From contig NZ_JACYUD010000007.1 in assembly GCF_014841565.1 (NCBI RefSeq), positions 230,356 through 294,355 on the forward strand: a stretch of 64,000 bases of DNA. Reading direction: 5' to 3'. This DNA comes from Rhizobium sp. CFBP 8762. GTDB lineage: Bacteria; Pseudomonadota; Alphaproteobacteria; Rhizobiales; Rhizobiaceae. Within the stretch, counting starts at the first letter, position 1; each line of letters opens with the position of its first letter. The notes under the pieces were generated by a model. That model searched no databases, was not told the DNA's origin, and worked only from the letters and a program-made list of their open reading frames with translations. Shown in pieces: positions 41,294 through 50,392 of this stretch. Both the position numbers and the translations under genes were made by a program.

Positions 41294-42408
41294 TTATACC
41301 AGTTCCGCAAGTGCGGCAGCATTGAAGCCCTTTAGCCCTGCCCAGTCACCCAACCGGACTTTCTCGACCCAGGCCGGATCGCTGATCAGAGCGCGGCCGA
41401 CGGCAATGAGATCAAACTCGTCACGCTCCATCCGTTCGACAAGCTTTTGCAGTCCAACGCTGGTCGAGCCTTCGCCGCTGAATGCGCCCATAACGTCGCC
41501 TGACAAGCCGACCGAGCCAACGCTGATCGTGGCGGCGCCGGTCAGTTTTTTGGCCCAGCCGGCGAAGTGAGCCCTTCCACACCGTCAATTTCGGGAAACT
41601 CCGGCTCCCAGAAGCGGCGTTGCGAGCAGTGCAGCACATCGACACCCACATCGACCAAAGGCTGCAGCCAATCGGCCATCAGGTCGGGCGTCTCGGCAAT
41701 GCGCGCGCCATAGTCCTGTGGCTTCCACTGGCTGATGCGCAAAATGATCGGGAAGCCTGGCCCGACACTGGCGCGCACCGCTGCGACGAGCTCTGCGGCA
41801 AAGCGAGACCGTTCGCGGATGGTGGCACCGCCGTAGCGGTCGCTGCGTAGGTTGGTGCCGCTCCAGAAGAATTGATCAATCAAATAGCCATGGGCACCAT
41901 GGAGCTCGATCGTGTCGAAGCCCAGCCGCTTCGCGTCGGCGGCCGCCTTTGCAAATGCGGCAATTGTTTCGGCGATGTCCGCGTCATTCATCGCTTTGCC
42001 GCGCGCAAGACCAGGGGCATCGAGCGCCGATGGACTTTCCACCTCTACGTCGGGGACCCAATCGGTCAGAAAACTCTTGACTCCACCGGTGTGCCAAAGC
42101 TGCGGCCCCATGCGACCGCCAGCCTTATGGACGGCTTCAATTACGCCCTTCCAACCGGCAAGCGGCTGTTCGCCGTAGAAGAATGGAATGCCCGGATCAT
42201 TGCGGGAGGCGGGCCGGTCGATCACGGTGCCCTCCGAAAGGATCAGTCCGGCACCGCCCTCGGCCCGCCGCCTGTAGTAGGCGGCATGGGCCGGGCCAGG
42301 GATGCCGGTGGGCGCGAAGCTGCGCGTCATCGGGGCCATGACAATGCGGTTTGCCAGCTCCATCGAGCCGATGCGGAAGGGACGGAACAAAACCTCTGTA
42401 GACGTCAT
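41294..42408 (-). pseudogene. Old yellow enzyme-family NADH:flavin oxidoreductase, frameshifted
   Basis: From the ATG at 42408 the protein begins TEVLFRPFRIGSMELANRIV and contains MAPMTRSFAPTG, the FMN/active-site block IELHGAHGYLIDQFFW with the NxxxDxYGG-type RSDRYGG, and VLHCSQRRFWEPEF. At about 41567-41571 one base is missing; the correct frame resumes as FAGWAKKLTG, SVGSVGLSGDVMGAF, AVGRALISDPAW to the stop at 41294. The combined length (about 371 residues) is normal for the family. This is a one-base deletion or a sequencing error. If intact, it reduces electrophilic enones. It is divergent from an hxlR-type gene. Confidence 0.8.
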
Positions 42409-42504
42409 AGGAAAGCCTTCTCGTTGATTTGCGAGAAAGGTATACATTTGCTACTAGGTCGCAAGAACGCACTTGCAGTCGCCTAAGTATCGCCGAGGAA
42501 ACCC

Positions 42505-42870
42505 ATGCCCGTCTGCCAGCACTTTGATGAGAACTGTCCCAGCCGCTCGCTGTTCGACAACATCGCCGACAAATGGTCGATGATGGTGATCAGCGTACTG
42601 GAATCCGGGCCGATGCGCTTCAACGCCATAAGACGGCAGTTGGAGGGTGTTACACAGAAGGCGCTGACGCAATGCTTGCGGCGGCTGGAATGCAACGGCC
42701 TTATTTCCCGCCGGGTGATCATGGGCTCACCAATCGGGGTGGAATACGCGATCACGCCGCTTGGCCACTCGCTTTTGGGTCCTTTTCAGGCGCTTCATGC
42801 CTGGACCTTGGAGCATCTGGATGAGGTGGAGCAAGCGCGCCAAGCTTTCGATGGTCGCAACGCCGCGTAA
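42505..42870 (+). CDS. HxlR-family transcriptional regulator
   Basis: This 121-residue winged HTH protein has the family start CPSRSLFDNIADKWSMMVI, RFNAIRRQLEGVTQKALTQCLRRLECNGL and GVEYAITPLGHSLL. HxlR/YodB/QorR regulators sense quinones, aldehydes or other electrophiles, often through an N-terminal Cys; this one has Cys-4 and Cys-11. It is divergent from the OYE gene with 96 bp between, so it probably represses it. Confidence 0.9.
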   Translation: MPVCQHFDENCPSRSLFDNIADKWSMMVISVLESGPMRFNAIRRQLEGVTQKALTQCLRRLECNGLISRRVIMGSPIGVEYAITPLGHSLLGPFQALHAWTLEHLDEVEQARQAFDGRNAA

Positions 42871-42998
42871 TCTGACGCCCCGTCTAGAAGGTGAACTATT
42901 CGACATCTGAAAACCACAGAGACTGGTCTCGCAACGTCTGTTTCGTCACCAACAAGAGCCATTGAACAGACGCGCCGGAAACGCACACCGCGAAGCCG

Positions 42999-43391
42999 TC
43001 AATGACGATTCGCTGTGTTGTCATAGCGAAGCGTGGCTGCCTCGACCTTTTCGCCGTTCGTCGCTGCCCATGCACACAGTGCTTCAAAGGGCTCCCGCAG
43101 CGAATGGCCTAGCGGAGTAATTGCATATTCCACGCCGATCGGCTGCGTCGGTAGCACGGTTCTCGTGACAAGACCGTTCCGCTCAAGTCTCTTCAGGGCA
43201 TCGGACAGAGCCTTGTGCGTGATCCCGTCAAGACGCCGTTTGATTTCATTGAAGCGCGAGGGTTTGGGGCAGATTACCGTCAGTATCAGAATCGTCCATT
43301 TGTCGGCGATCTTGTCGAGCACCGGGCGAACCAAGGGCATGTCGCAAAGCGCGCGGTAAGAGAGGGCTTCCCGGTCGGTATACTCGTCCAT
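42999..43391 (-). CDS. HxlR-family transcriptional regulator
   Basis: This 130-residue protein has the same layout as the neighbouring HxlR: MPLVRPVLDKIADKWTILIL, RFNEIKRRLDGITHKALSDALKRLERNGLV and GVEYAITPLGHSLREPFEAL. It carries Cys-17 near the start. It is divergent from an SDR gene across 78 bp containing the palindrome GATATCAGATATC and is the likely repressor of that gene. Confidence 0.9.
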   Translation of the reverse strand: MDEYTDREALSYRALCDMPLVRPVLDKIADKWTILILTVICPKPSRFNEIKRRLDGITHKALSDALKRLERNGLVTRTVLPTQPIGVEYAITPLGHSLREPFEALCAWAATNGEKVEAATLRYDNTANRH

Positions 43392-43417
43392 ATCTAGGCT
43401 ATTCCAGGTGCGTAATT

Positions 43418-43430
43418 GATATCAGATATC
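43418..43430. promoter_or_regulatory. Palindrome GATATCAGATATC in the hxlR/SDR spacer
   Basis: Two GATATC hexamers flank a central A, giving a 13-bp inverted repeat 27 bp upstream of hxlR and 40 bp upstream of the SDR start. It is a good candidate operator for the HxlR protein, controlling both genes. Confidence 0.5.
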
Positions 43431-43469
43431 CATCGTATATCATCCCGAGACCATTCAGTGAAAGGAATT

Positions 43470-44204
43470 ATGATGGCTCGAATGAACAACAAGGTGGCTT
43501 TGGTCGTCGGTGGCGCCAAGGGGATTGGTTTGGCAATTGCGGAGCGACTTTCTGCCGAAGGGTCGAAGGTCGTCATCACCAGTCGTAGAAGTGACGACGC
43601 AGAAAAGGCAGCCGAAGGCATCGGCAACGGCGCAGTCGGCATTGCCGCTGACGCAAGTTCTCCGGAAGATATGCTAGATGTGGTCGAACAGGTGCGCAAA
43701 GCGCACGGCCGTATTGACGCGCTCGTACTGAATGCAGGTCTTTCCGAGCCTTCGCAGATCGCCGAGATCACGCCGGAGCACTTTGATCGCCACTTCGACG
43801 TCAACGTCCGAGGAATGGTGTTCGGCTTTCAGGCAGCCCTTCCCGCAATGACAGACGGCGGCTCGGTCGTGCTTGTCGGTTCCATTGCCGGAAACGCGGG
43901 CTACCCGGGCTACGGAACCTACTGCGCAACCAAAGCAGCGGTTCGCTCCTACGCCAGAACATGGACAGCAGAACTTGCATCCAAAGGTATCCGGGTCAAC
44001 GTCGTTGCACCTGGCCCGACGGATACAGACATGATGGCTTCCGTCGCGCAAGATACTCGGGCGGCAATTGTCGCACCGATTCCGATGGGTCGTATGGCGC
44101 GACCGTCGGAAGTCGCTGCGGCCGTCTTGTTCTTGTTGAGCGATGACGCAAGCTACATCACGGGCGCTGAACTCTGCGTCGATGGCGGCTTGCGGCAAGT
44201 CTAA
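43470..44204 (+). CDS. SDR-family oxidoreductase
   Basis: This classical SDR of about 244 residues starts at ATG 43470 or 43473 after AAAGGAATT. It has KVALVVGGAKGIGLAIAERL, LNAG, VLVGSIAGNAG (Ser) and YGTYCATKAAVRSYA (Tyr/Lys), and a C-terminal ITGAELCVDGG. It reduces or oxidises a small carbonyl or alcohol and is probably induced by the substrate sensed by the divergent HxlR protein. Confidence 0.9.
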   Translation: MMARMNNKVALVVGGAKGIGLAIAERLSAEGSKVVITSRRSDDAEKAAEGIGNGAVGIAADASSPEDMLDVVEQVRKAHGRIDALVLNAGLSEPSQIAEITPEHFDRHFDVNVRGMVFGFQAALPAMTDGGSVVLVGSIAGNAGYPGYGTYCATKAAVRSYARTWTAELASKGIRVNVVAPGPTDTDMMASVAQDTRAAIVAPIPMGRMARPSEVAAAVLFLLSDDASYITGAELCVDGGLRQV

Positions 44205-44216
44205 GCGCCACAAAAC

Positions 44217-44249
44217 GCTGTACCCGATCTCGAATAGCTCGGGTACAGC
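44217..44249. terminator. Long hairpin after the SDR gene
   Basis: GCTGTACCCGA (44217-44227) is the exact inverse of TCGGGTACAGC (44239-44249) with an 11-base loop, 12 bp after the SDR stop. It lacks a T tract, so it may act as a transcript stabiliser or a weak terminator between the convergent SDR and alcohol dehydrogenase genes. Confidence 0.45.
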
Positions 44250-44403
44250 CTCGACCGCCTCTCAGGCTTCCGGCGGCCCGTACAGGAACGCCACTGTAAC
44301 ATCGCGCCACCCGAAACCAACACCTGCGACGCCACCCCTCTTTGCAAATTGATGACTTTTGATAATCGGGTGCAAGCCCTCCGCATGGTGTGATCAGAAA
44401 TAT

Positions 44404-45414
44404 CTATCCTGCCATGTCGATGACGATCTTCCCAAATGCCCCTCGGCCCAGATGGTCGAAGGCTGATGGAAGATCGGCCATGGAGTAGCAGGAATCGACA
44501 ACAGGGATGATACGTGTCTGGTCGACCGCTCTAACGAAGCTCTCCAGCGCCGTTCTGCTCCCGGTTCCAATGCCGTGAACTGTTATATCCTTGAGCATCA
44601 GCGGCATAGCCGGGGCACTGATGTCCCAGCCGTCGAGCGCACCGATTTGACAGACATGGCCGCCTACTGTCGTAACCTGGATAGATTGCCCAAGATGTTT
44701 GCCGCCGATAACCTCCAGGGCGACGTCTACGCCTCGGTCAGACGTCAACTGGTAGACGCTCTCCATCCAGTCGGTATTGGCGTCGATGAAGTGGTCTGCA
44801 CCTTGAGCCTTCGCGCGGTCCTCGTATTCCGGTTGACCGCAGACAATCACTCTTGCCCCGTTCGCTTTCGCGATCTGCATACCGAACAAAGCAACGCCGC
44901 CGGTGCTCGGGATCAGCACCGTATCGCCAGCTCGAACTCTCGCCCGCTCGACCAGCGCAAACCAGGCCGTGAGGCCAGCCACTGGGAGCGTACAAGCCTG
45001 CCGGGCGGTTAATGTCTCAGGTGCTAAGACAAACCAGTCTTCCGGCATCGAGACATACTCAGCCAGCACACCCGGATAAAAGCCACCGAGGGTCTGATAG
45101 GCAGGCGTCCGGGCAGTTCCTGCGCGCAGACCGTCGACCCAGTCGGGCGTTGCCGTCGAAATTACGTTTGATCCCAATCTGAACCGGGAAGCGCCTTCCC
45201 CGAGAGCGACGACCTCTCCGGCGAGGTCAGAGCCGGGCGTGAACGGGAACGTGAGAGGAAGTCCGCGTCCTGTCTCGACGACCATCTTGTCACGATAATT
45301 CAGCGCGACCGCGTTCACTTTTATCAAGACCTCTTTGGGACGAGGTGTTGGCACCTCGACATTGTTTAGTCTGAGGTACTGTCTGCCAACTGCATCAATT
45401 TCCCAGCGCTTCAT
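44404..45414 (-). CDS. NAD(P)-dependent alcohol dehydrogenase (MDR/quinone oxidoreductase-like)
   Basis: This medium-chain dehydrogenase is 336 residues from the ATG at 45414 (GGAG upstream). It has a GroES-like N-terminal domain with TPRPKEVLIKVNAVALNYRD and GSDLAGEVVALGEGASRF, and a nucleotide domain VLIPSTGGVALFGMQIAKANGARVIV. The structural and catalytic zinc ligands of classical alcohol dehydrogenases are not evident, which fits a zinc-free member. It is divergent from a LysR gene (148 bp). Confidence 0.85.
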   Translation of the reverse strand: MKRWEIDAVGRQYLRLNNVEVPTPRPKEVLIKVNAVALNYRDKMVVETGRGLPLTFPFTPGSDLAGEVVALGEGASRFRLGSNVISTATPDWVDGLRAGTARTPAYQTLGGFYPGVLAEYVSMPEDWFVLAPETLTARQACTLPVAGLTAWFALVERARVRAGDTVLIPSTGGVALFGMQIAKANGARVIVCGQPEYEDRAKAQGADHFIDANTDWMESVYQLTSDRGVDVALEVIGGKHLGQSIQVTTVGGHVCQIGALDGWDISAPAMPLMLKDITVHGIGTGSRTALESFVRAVDQTRIIPVVDSCYSMADLPSAFDHLGRGAFGKIVIDMAG

Positions 45415-45562
45415 CGTTGCATCTCCGCTCGTTCCAAGAGGCGAATGCGGTCCAGACATTGTGCCGGCCTATTCATCCGTCTCCTGACACTGTTATGCAG
45501 CATGGCGATTGTGCCTGAATATGGTATAAATTCGGCACGAAGTATTGCTCTTGAGGATCACA

Positions 45563-46459
45563 ATGGACGGGACGGAATTTTCCCAGCTCACGGCGTTCGT
45601 CGCAGTTTGCGACGAACGGGCATTTGGACGGGCTGCAAAACGGCTGGCGATATCGCCTTCGGCGCTGAGCCGCATCATCCGCACGTTAGAGAGCCGTCTG
45701 GGCATACGCCTCCTCAATCGAACTACGCGCAGTGTCGGGCTCACTGAAGCGGGAAGCATCCTCTATGATCGCATCAAGCCGATGATAAGAGGGATGGATG
45801 AGGCTGTGTCGGCGGTCGGAGCTTATCAGAGTGAGCCAAAGGGCCTCGTTCGTGTCAATCTGCCAAGCATCGCCGCGCAGATCGCGGTCCTGCCAAGACT
45901 ACAGCAGTTCCGTCTTGCCTATCCTGAGGTTCGCCTCGATCTTGTGATTGACAACGATATCACGGATGTCGTTGCAGAAAATTTTGATGCAGGCGTTCGG
46001 ATCGGTGGGCAAATCAGCCGCGATATGATCGCGGTGCGCATTACGCGCGATCTGCGAATGGCAGTTGTCGGCGCACCCTCCTATTTTTGCAGTCGGCCGC
46101 CGCCTCAGGCTCCAGCCGACCTGAAGGACCACCTCTGCCTCACTTACAAATGGAAAAGCACGGGAGCCCTCTACCCGTGGCGGTTCGACGGTGTCGATGG
46201 GGTCCTTGATGTTGATGTCGAAAACGTACTGACCGTAAACGATACAGAGCTACTGCTTTTGGCGGCGCGTCAGGGGCTTGGACTGGCCTACCTGATTGAG
46301 GATATCGTGAAGCCCTCTATCGAGCGCAAGGAACTCGTGCGGGTTCTCGAACCGTTTTGCAAAGTCTTTCCCGGTTTCTACCTCTATTATTCGGAACGCT
46401 CTCATATGGCCGCATCTGTTCGGGCATTCATCGACTTTATGAAAGTGAGAGACGGTTAA
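45563..46459 (+). CDS. LysR-family regulator
   Basis: This 298-residue protein runs from the ATG at 45563. The HTH reads FVAVCDERAFGRAAKRLAIS then SALSRIIRTLESRLG with LLNRTTRSVGLTEAG, followed by an effector domain starting GLVRVNLPSIAAQIAV. The NRTTRSV stretch places it in the large CrgA-like (quinone/aldehyde-linked) LysR subgroup. It likely controls the divergent alcohol dehydrogenase gene. Confidence 0.88.
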   Translation: MDGTEFSQLTAFVAVCDERAFGRAAKRLAISPSALSRIIRTLESRLGIRLLNRTTRSVGLTEAGSILYDRIKPMIRGMDEAVSAVGAYQSEPKGLVRVNLPSIAAQIAVLPRLQQFRLAYPEVRLDLVIDNDITDVVAENFDAGVRIGGQISRDMIAVRITRDLRMAVVGAPSYFCSRPPPQAPADLKDHLCLTYKWKSTGALYPWRFDGVDGVLDVDVENVLTVNDTELLLLAARQGLGLAYLIEDIVKPSIERKELVRVLEPFCKVFPGFYLYYSERSHMAASVRAFIDFMKVRDG

Positions 46460-46598
46460 ACGACCGGCCGACGCGAAGATTGGTTCGGCAGCAGGCTAGA
46501 AAAAGCCGGGCAGCCACCGTGCAGCACACGATAGCCAGCTAGACGGCGGGTCAGCCATTATGCAAGTCAAGTGTGGGGTACGATCATAGTTGCGTCCA

Positions 46599-46898
46599 TC
46601 AGTCCATGAGGCCACGTTTGTTCGAAGCGTCATATTTTTCAATATTACCCCACATTCGGCCTTGCCATCGGGTGACGAACGCTACCGTGTCGGCCGCCTC
46701 CAAATGAGCACTGAGCGACGGCTGATCTTCCCATCGCTCGACGACAAGCAACCGACCGGCCTGAGGATCCTCTACGGCGGCGCTGTAGAAGAGGTTGCCG
46801 CTCCGGCGACGCGTAGCCGTTGCAAGAGCGCTGAACTCGTTGCAAAACTGCGCGAGCTCGGAGGGCTCGACCTGAACGTATCCTGTTACGATCAGCAT
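46599..46898 (-). CDS. Antibiotic biosynthesis monooxygenase-domain protein (quinol monooxygenase-like)
   Basis: This 99-residue ferredoxin-like ABM domain protein has MLIVTGYVQVEP, NLFYSAAVEDPQAGRLLVVERWEDQPSLSAHL as the typical core with the VERWED/HL motif. YgiN-type members oxidise quinols to quinones without cofactor. It lies 58 bp downstream of the quinone oxidoreductase-like gene on the same strand and is probably cotranscribed. Confidence 0.85.
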   Translation of the reverse strand: MLIVTGYVQVEPSELAQFCNEFSALATATRRRSGNLFYSAAVEDPQAGRLLVVERWEDQPSLSAHLEAADTVAFVTRWQGRMWGNIEKYDASNKRGLMD

Positions 46899-46956
46899 GA
46901 TGCTTCCTTTTCACCGTTGGCTCATCCGCTGCGCGGCGGCAATCCGGGCGTTCCAA

Positions 46957-47964
46957 TCACGCAGCGACAAGCACAATCTTGCCCTGGACGTTGCCGCGAG
47001 AGGCGCGCTCATGGGCGGCGGATGCGTCTGCCAGCGGATAGGTACTGTCCACGATGACGCGAATGGTGCCATTTTCCAGCAAGCGACCAGCCTCTGCCAG
47101 CTGCGCACCGCTTGAGCGAACCTGTGTCGACGAGACAGTGATGTGACGCCTCGCCGCTTCATCGTGGCCGGAAAATCCGAGAGGATTCACGAGATAGAGC
47201 GCTCCGCCGTCCTTCAGGACTGTCAACCACCGTTCCATATCGGCACCGCCGACGGCATCGACAACGAGATCAACGTCGTCTACGACTGTTTCAGCAGCCG
47301 TCTTGGTATAGTCGATGAACACGTCTGCGCCCAGTTCGCGCAGAAGCGCTTCATGCTTGCCGGATGCGACGGCGATGACGCGCGCGCCTTTCCATTTGGC
47401 CACCTGAACCGCCAGATGTCCGACGCCGCCTCCGGCACCATTCACCAAAACCGTTTTGCCGTTGAGGGCGATCGGTTCATGGCGGAACGGCTGGAACGGA
47501 TTTGCGGCGTCATGGCCAAGGTCGACCAAAAACTGCCAGGCGGTCAGCAGCGACATGGGAGCGCCGGCTGCCTGGACGTGATCGATACCAGCGGGCTTTA
47601 GCGCCACTTCAGAAGCAGGAATCCCGACATATTCGGCATAAGCGCTGCTACCTTTCATAAGATCTTCGGGGAAACGTACCATCGCATAGACTTCGTCCCC
47701 AACCCCCAACCCCGAAACACTGTCGCCGACCGCTGCGACCACGCCGGACACATCGGTGCCCAAGATCAGGGGGAACACAGGATCGGGCTGCCATTCTGGC
47801 GGCAGCGCGCGATAGCCGTCACGCAGATACAAATCCGGCGGGTTGAGACTTGCTGCATGAACCCGGACCAGCACTTCGCCAGAGGCAGGTGTGGGTCGAG
47901 GTGCATCTTCGTAGCGCAAGACCTCCGGACCGCCAAATCCGTGTAACAGCACGGCTTTCATCAT
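46957..47964 (-). CDS. NADP-dependent MDR oxidoreductase (quinone reductase-like)
   Basis: This medium-chain reductase of about 335 residues has MKAVLLHGFGGPEVLRYEDA, ASLNPPDLYLRDGY, LGTDVSGVVAAVGD, NGAGGGVGHLAVQVAKWKGARVIAVASGK and a C-terminal ANVQGKIV-type end. No zinc ligands are visible, so it is of the quinone oxidoreductase/enoyl reductase kind. The ribosome site AAAGGAG is well spaced for a TTG at 47973 but 15 bases from ATG 47964, so either may be the start. It is divergent from a LysR gene and followed by the ABM gene. Confidence 0.86.
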   Translation of the reverse strand: MMKAVLLHGFGGPEVLRYEDAPRPTPASGEVLVRVHAASLNPPDLYLRDGYRALPPEWQPDPVFPLILGTDVSGVVAAVGDSVSGLGVGDEVYAMVRFPEDLMKGSSAYAEYVGIPASEVALKPAGIDHVQAAGAPMSLLTAWQFLVDLGHDAANPFQPFRHEPIALNGKTVLVNGAGGGVGHLAVQVAKWKGARVIAVASGKHEALLRELGADVFIDYTKTAAETVVDDVDLVVDAVGGADMERWLTVLKDGGALYLVNPLGFSGHDEAARRHITVSSTQVRSSGAQLAEAGRLLENGTIRVIVDSTYPLADASAAHERASRGNVQGKIVLVAA

Positions 47965-48063
47965 CTCAGTCAACACAATCTCCTTTAAGCTCTCGTTTCG
48001 ATGCCAGAAATAGAACCTCTGATTGCGGTTGATAATGCCGGCGGCATTCGGTTTAATAATGCC

Positions 48064-48966
48064 ATGAAGGAACAAATGGTCTTTGAACGTCTGACCGGGT
48101 TGATCGCCTTTGCCCGTGCGGGGTCCCTTGGCAGCTATACAGCGGCCGCACGCTCCCTATCCGTGTCGCCCTCCGCGATCAGCAAAAGTGTCCAGCGGCT
48201 TGAACGACATCTCGGTGTTTTGCTTTTCAACCGCACGACACGATCGCTGACGCTCACGCCGGAGGGGCGCGATCTGCATGAACGTGCGCTTCGGCTGCTG
48301 CGGGATGCCGAAGAGATCGAACAGTTGGCCAAAGCCACGCAGGCTGAGCCGTCCGGCACCCTGCGTATTGCCGCATCGCTGCCGATTGGCCTGCACGTGA
48401 TCGCGCCTGCTCTTGGACGGTTTCGCGAACTTTATCCCAAGGTGACGATCGACCTGCGGCTGAGCGATCATATTGTCGACCTCATCGAAGAGAGCATCGA
48501 CGTGGCTGTGCGGATCGGTGAGCTCCCGGATTCACGTCTCATATCGCGCCGGCTCTCGCCGCATCAGCTTTGCTGCTACGCGGCACCCGGCTATCTGGCC
48601 AAACACGATGCTCCAACGCATCCTGACGAGCTGACGGCGCATGAAACGATCAATCTACGCTATCAAAGCACGGGCAAGATGTTTCGCTGGCCCTTCCGTA
48701 TCGGCGATCGCGAAATTGAGGTCGTGCCGCCCTCCAGTATTATCGTGGATACGAGTGAAGGTGTCATGGCAACGATCGCAGCAGGCGCTGGCATAGGAAT
48801 GGGCACTAGCTTCGTTGCCAATGCGTGGGTCAAAAGCGGAAGGCTCGTCCCGGTGCTGTCCGATTTCGCCGTCGAGCGCGATAACATTACGGCACTCTGG
48901 CCCGAAAGCCGGCGCGCCAACCCGACTGTTCGCGCTTTCCTCAATATGCTGATCGATCTGTGCTGA
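48064..48966 (+). CDS. LysR-family regulator
   Basis: This LysR protein of about 300 residues has ATG 48064 and ATG 48076 in frame; AAGGAA fits the second. The HTH reads [35 protein letters not shown] and [15 protein letters not shown]. The effector domain has [20 protein letters not shown]. It is of the CrgA-like subgroup and divergent from the quinone reductase-like gene (99 bp), which it probably regulates. Confidence 0.88.
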   Translation: MKEQMVFERLTGLIAFARAGSLGSYTAAARSLSVSPSAISKSVQRLERHLGVLLFNRTTRSLTLTPEGRDLHERALRLLRDAEEIEQLAKATQAEPSGTLRIAASLPIGLHVIAPALGRFRELYPKVTIDLRLSDHIVDLIEESIDVAVRIGELPDSRLISRRLSPHQLCCYAAPGYLAKHDAPTHPDELTAHETINLRYQSTGKMFRWPFRIGDREIEVVPPSSIIVDTSEGVMATIAAGAGIGMGTSFVANAWVKSGRLVPVLSDFAVERDNITALWPESRRANPTVRAFLNMLIDLC

Positions 48967-49143
48967 TCTGATTTTGTTGATTAAGACATCAGGGCTGATA
49001 TCTACCGCGCTCGGATGGCCGATTATATCGCCGTAAATGCCGACACATCTTGGCAAGGGTGCCACCGGCTAGACTGGCCTTGCGAGCAGATAAGGCTCTG
49101 CCTTCAGTATCGCGACGTCTATGCGGCTGGTGCCAGCGTTGTC

Positions 49144-49812
49144 TCACCAAGTAATCAGCGGTGACTTGCGCAGCCATGCATCGCTGTTGACCTGATCGAG
49201 AATGAACGTTGCCACGTCTTTCCGCGAAATCGAGCCGCCGTGAACGTTGCTCAGATCCGTCAGTGCCCGGACCGTGTTAACCTCAGGCTTGTTCACGAGG
49301 ATTGAGGGACGGACGATGGTCCAATTGAGTTTGCTGTCCTTGATGATGGCCTCCTGCCGGTTCTTGTCCGCGTAGACATTGCGCAGGATCAGCGGGAAAA
49401 TGAGCTTATCGAACAGGAAGCCGCCGTGTCCTGCGCTGTCGCCAGCGCCGATCCCGGTGATCGCGATCAGCCGAGACACCCGCTCGGCTTTCATCGCATT
49501 GACGAGCGCAACAGTTGCCGTTGAGAGAAGCGTGACTTCACGGAATGGGCTTGCGGGGGTGCCGAGTGCGCTGATCACGGCGTCCCGACCTTTGATGGCC
49601 TGGCGCAGTGCCTTCTCGTCCCGGGCATCCCCGATCACAAGCTTTGCCCCCGTCAAATCGGTGGCCTTTTCCGGTGAGCGAACGAGGACGGTAACGTCAT
49701 AGCCGCGGCTTACAGCCTGGCTGACGATATGCCGGCCGGTCGGTCCAGTCGCGCCAAGGACCAGAATTTTTGGTGCAGCGGCGAGATGCGTTTCAGTGGC
49801 GGAATTGGTCAT
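49144..49812 (-). CDS. NAD(P)H-binding atypical SDR protein
   Basis: This 222-residue protein has the atypical SDR nucleotide motif ILVLGATGPTGRHIVSQA and then VLVRSPEKATDL, VIGDARDEKALRQAI, AVISALGTP, and NWTIVRPSILVN, like the NAD(P)-binding-10 family (BLVRB/YwnB-like). It may reduce flavins or quinones. It is the last gene of the NmrA-SRPBCC-NAD-binding set, 69 bp after the SRPBCC gene. Confidence 0.85.
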   Translation of the reverse strand: MTNSATETHLAAAPKILVLGATGPTGRHIVSQAVSRGYDVTVLVRSPEKATDLTGAKLVIGDARDEKALRQAIKGRDAVISALGTPASPFREVTLLSTATVALVNAMKAERVSRLIAITGIGAGDSAGHGGFLFDKLIFPLILRNVYADKNRQEAIIKDSKLNWTIVRPSILVNKPEVNTVRALTDLSNVHGGSISRKDVATFILDQVNSDAWLRKSPLITW

Positions 49813-49881
49813 TGTCTTGGTCCCTCAAATGGCCGGGCGCCTCGTCAAGAGGCCGCCCGTTTGGTTTCATTGCTGGGGTGA

Positions 49882-50355
49882 TCAGAGATTGCCCTCTGCG
49901 AGCAGTTTTCGGGTCCGCTTCAGCGTCGACAGCAGCGCGGACTTGTAGCCCTTGTCGCTGTCGAACTGCGTTTGCTCGGCCTGCTCTTCGGGTCCGTTGG
50001 GCTCCTTGCCGCGCAGGCCGAGGTAGCAGTAGAATTTCAACTGTAACGCGCCGGCTTCGTCCTCGAACAACTCGTTGATGATGGCGCCTTCACGGGGGCC
50101 GGTGGCCTGGAAAAAGGTGACCTTGCTATGCGGCTCGAGCGTGATGATTTCGCGCAGCTCGGCGCCGGCAATGGTCGCCTCGCGCACAAAGTGGGTCGCG
50201 CTTTCCTCGACGACATCGCAGCGGGTGCAGAGACCGGGCGGGAGAAACAGGCGGGCATCGCGCGCCTTCAGCTCCAGGCCCTTCCAGATCTGCTCGCGGG
50301 TTAGCGTTGTTTCGCCTTCAGTGTTCACGGGAACGGTTGCGATCGAATAGATCAT
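49882..50355 (-). CDS. SRPBCC-fold protein of the AtaL/DUF1857 type
   Basis: This 157-residue protein runs from the ATG at 50355 (MIYSIATVPVNTEG). Features are LTREQIWKGLELKARDARLFLPPG, REATIAGAELREIITLEPHSKVTFF and an acidic middle followed by LKFYCYLGLRG, which match the AtaL-like DUF1857 family of Bet v I-fold proteins. They bind hydrophobic ligands; the function is unknown. It lies between the NmrA-like and NAD-binding genes. Confidence 0.72.
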   Translation of the reverse strand: MIYSIATVPVNTEGETTLTREQIWKGLELKARDARLFLPPGLCTRCDVVEESATHFVREATIAGAELREIITLEPHSKVTFFQATGPREGAIINELFEDEAGALQLKFYCYLGLRGKEPNGPEEQAEQTQFDSDKGYKSALLSTLKRTRKLLAEGNL

Positions 50356-50392
50356 GGCGGTAGTCCTTGTTTTAGATGTAGGACGGCCTGCC

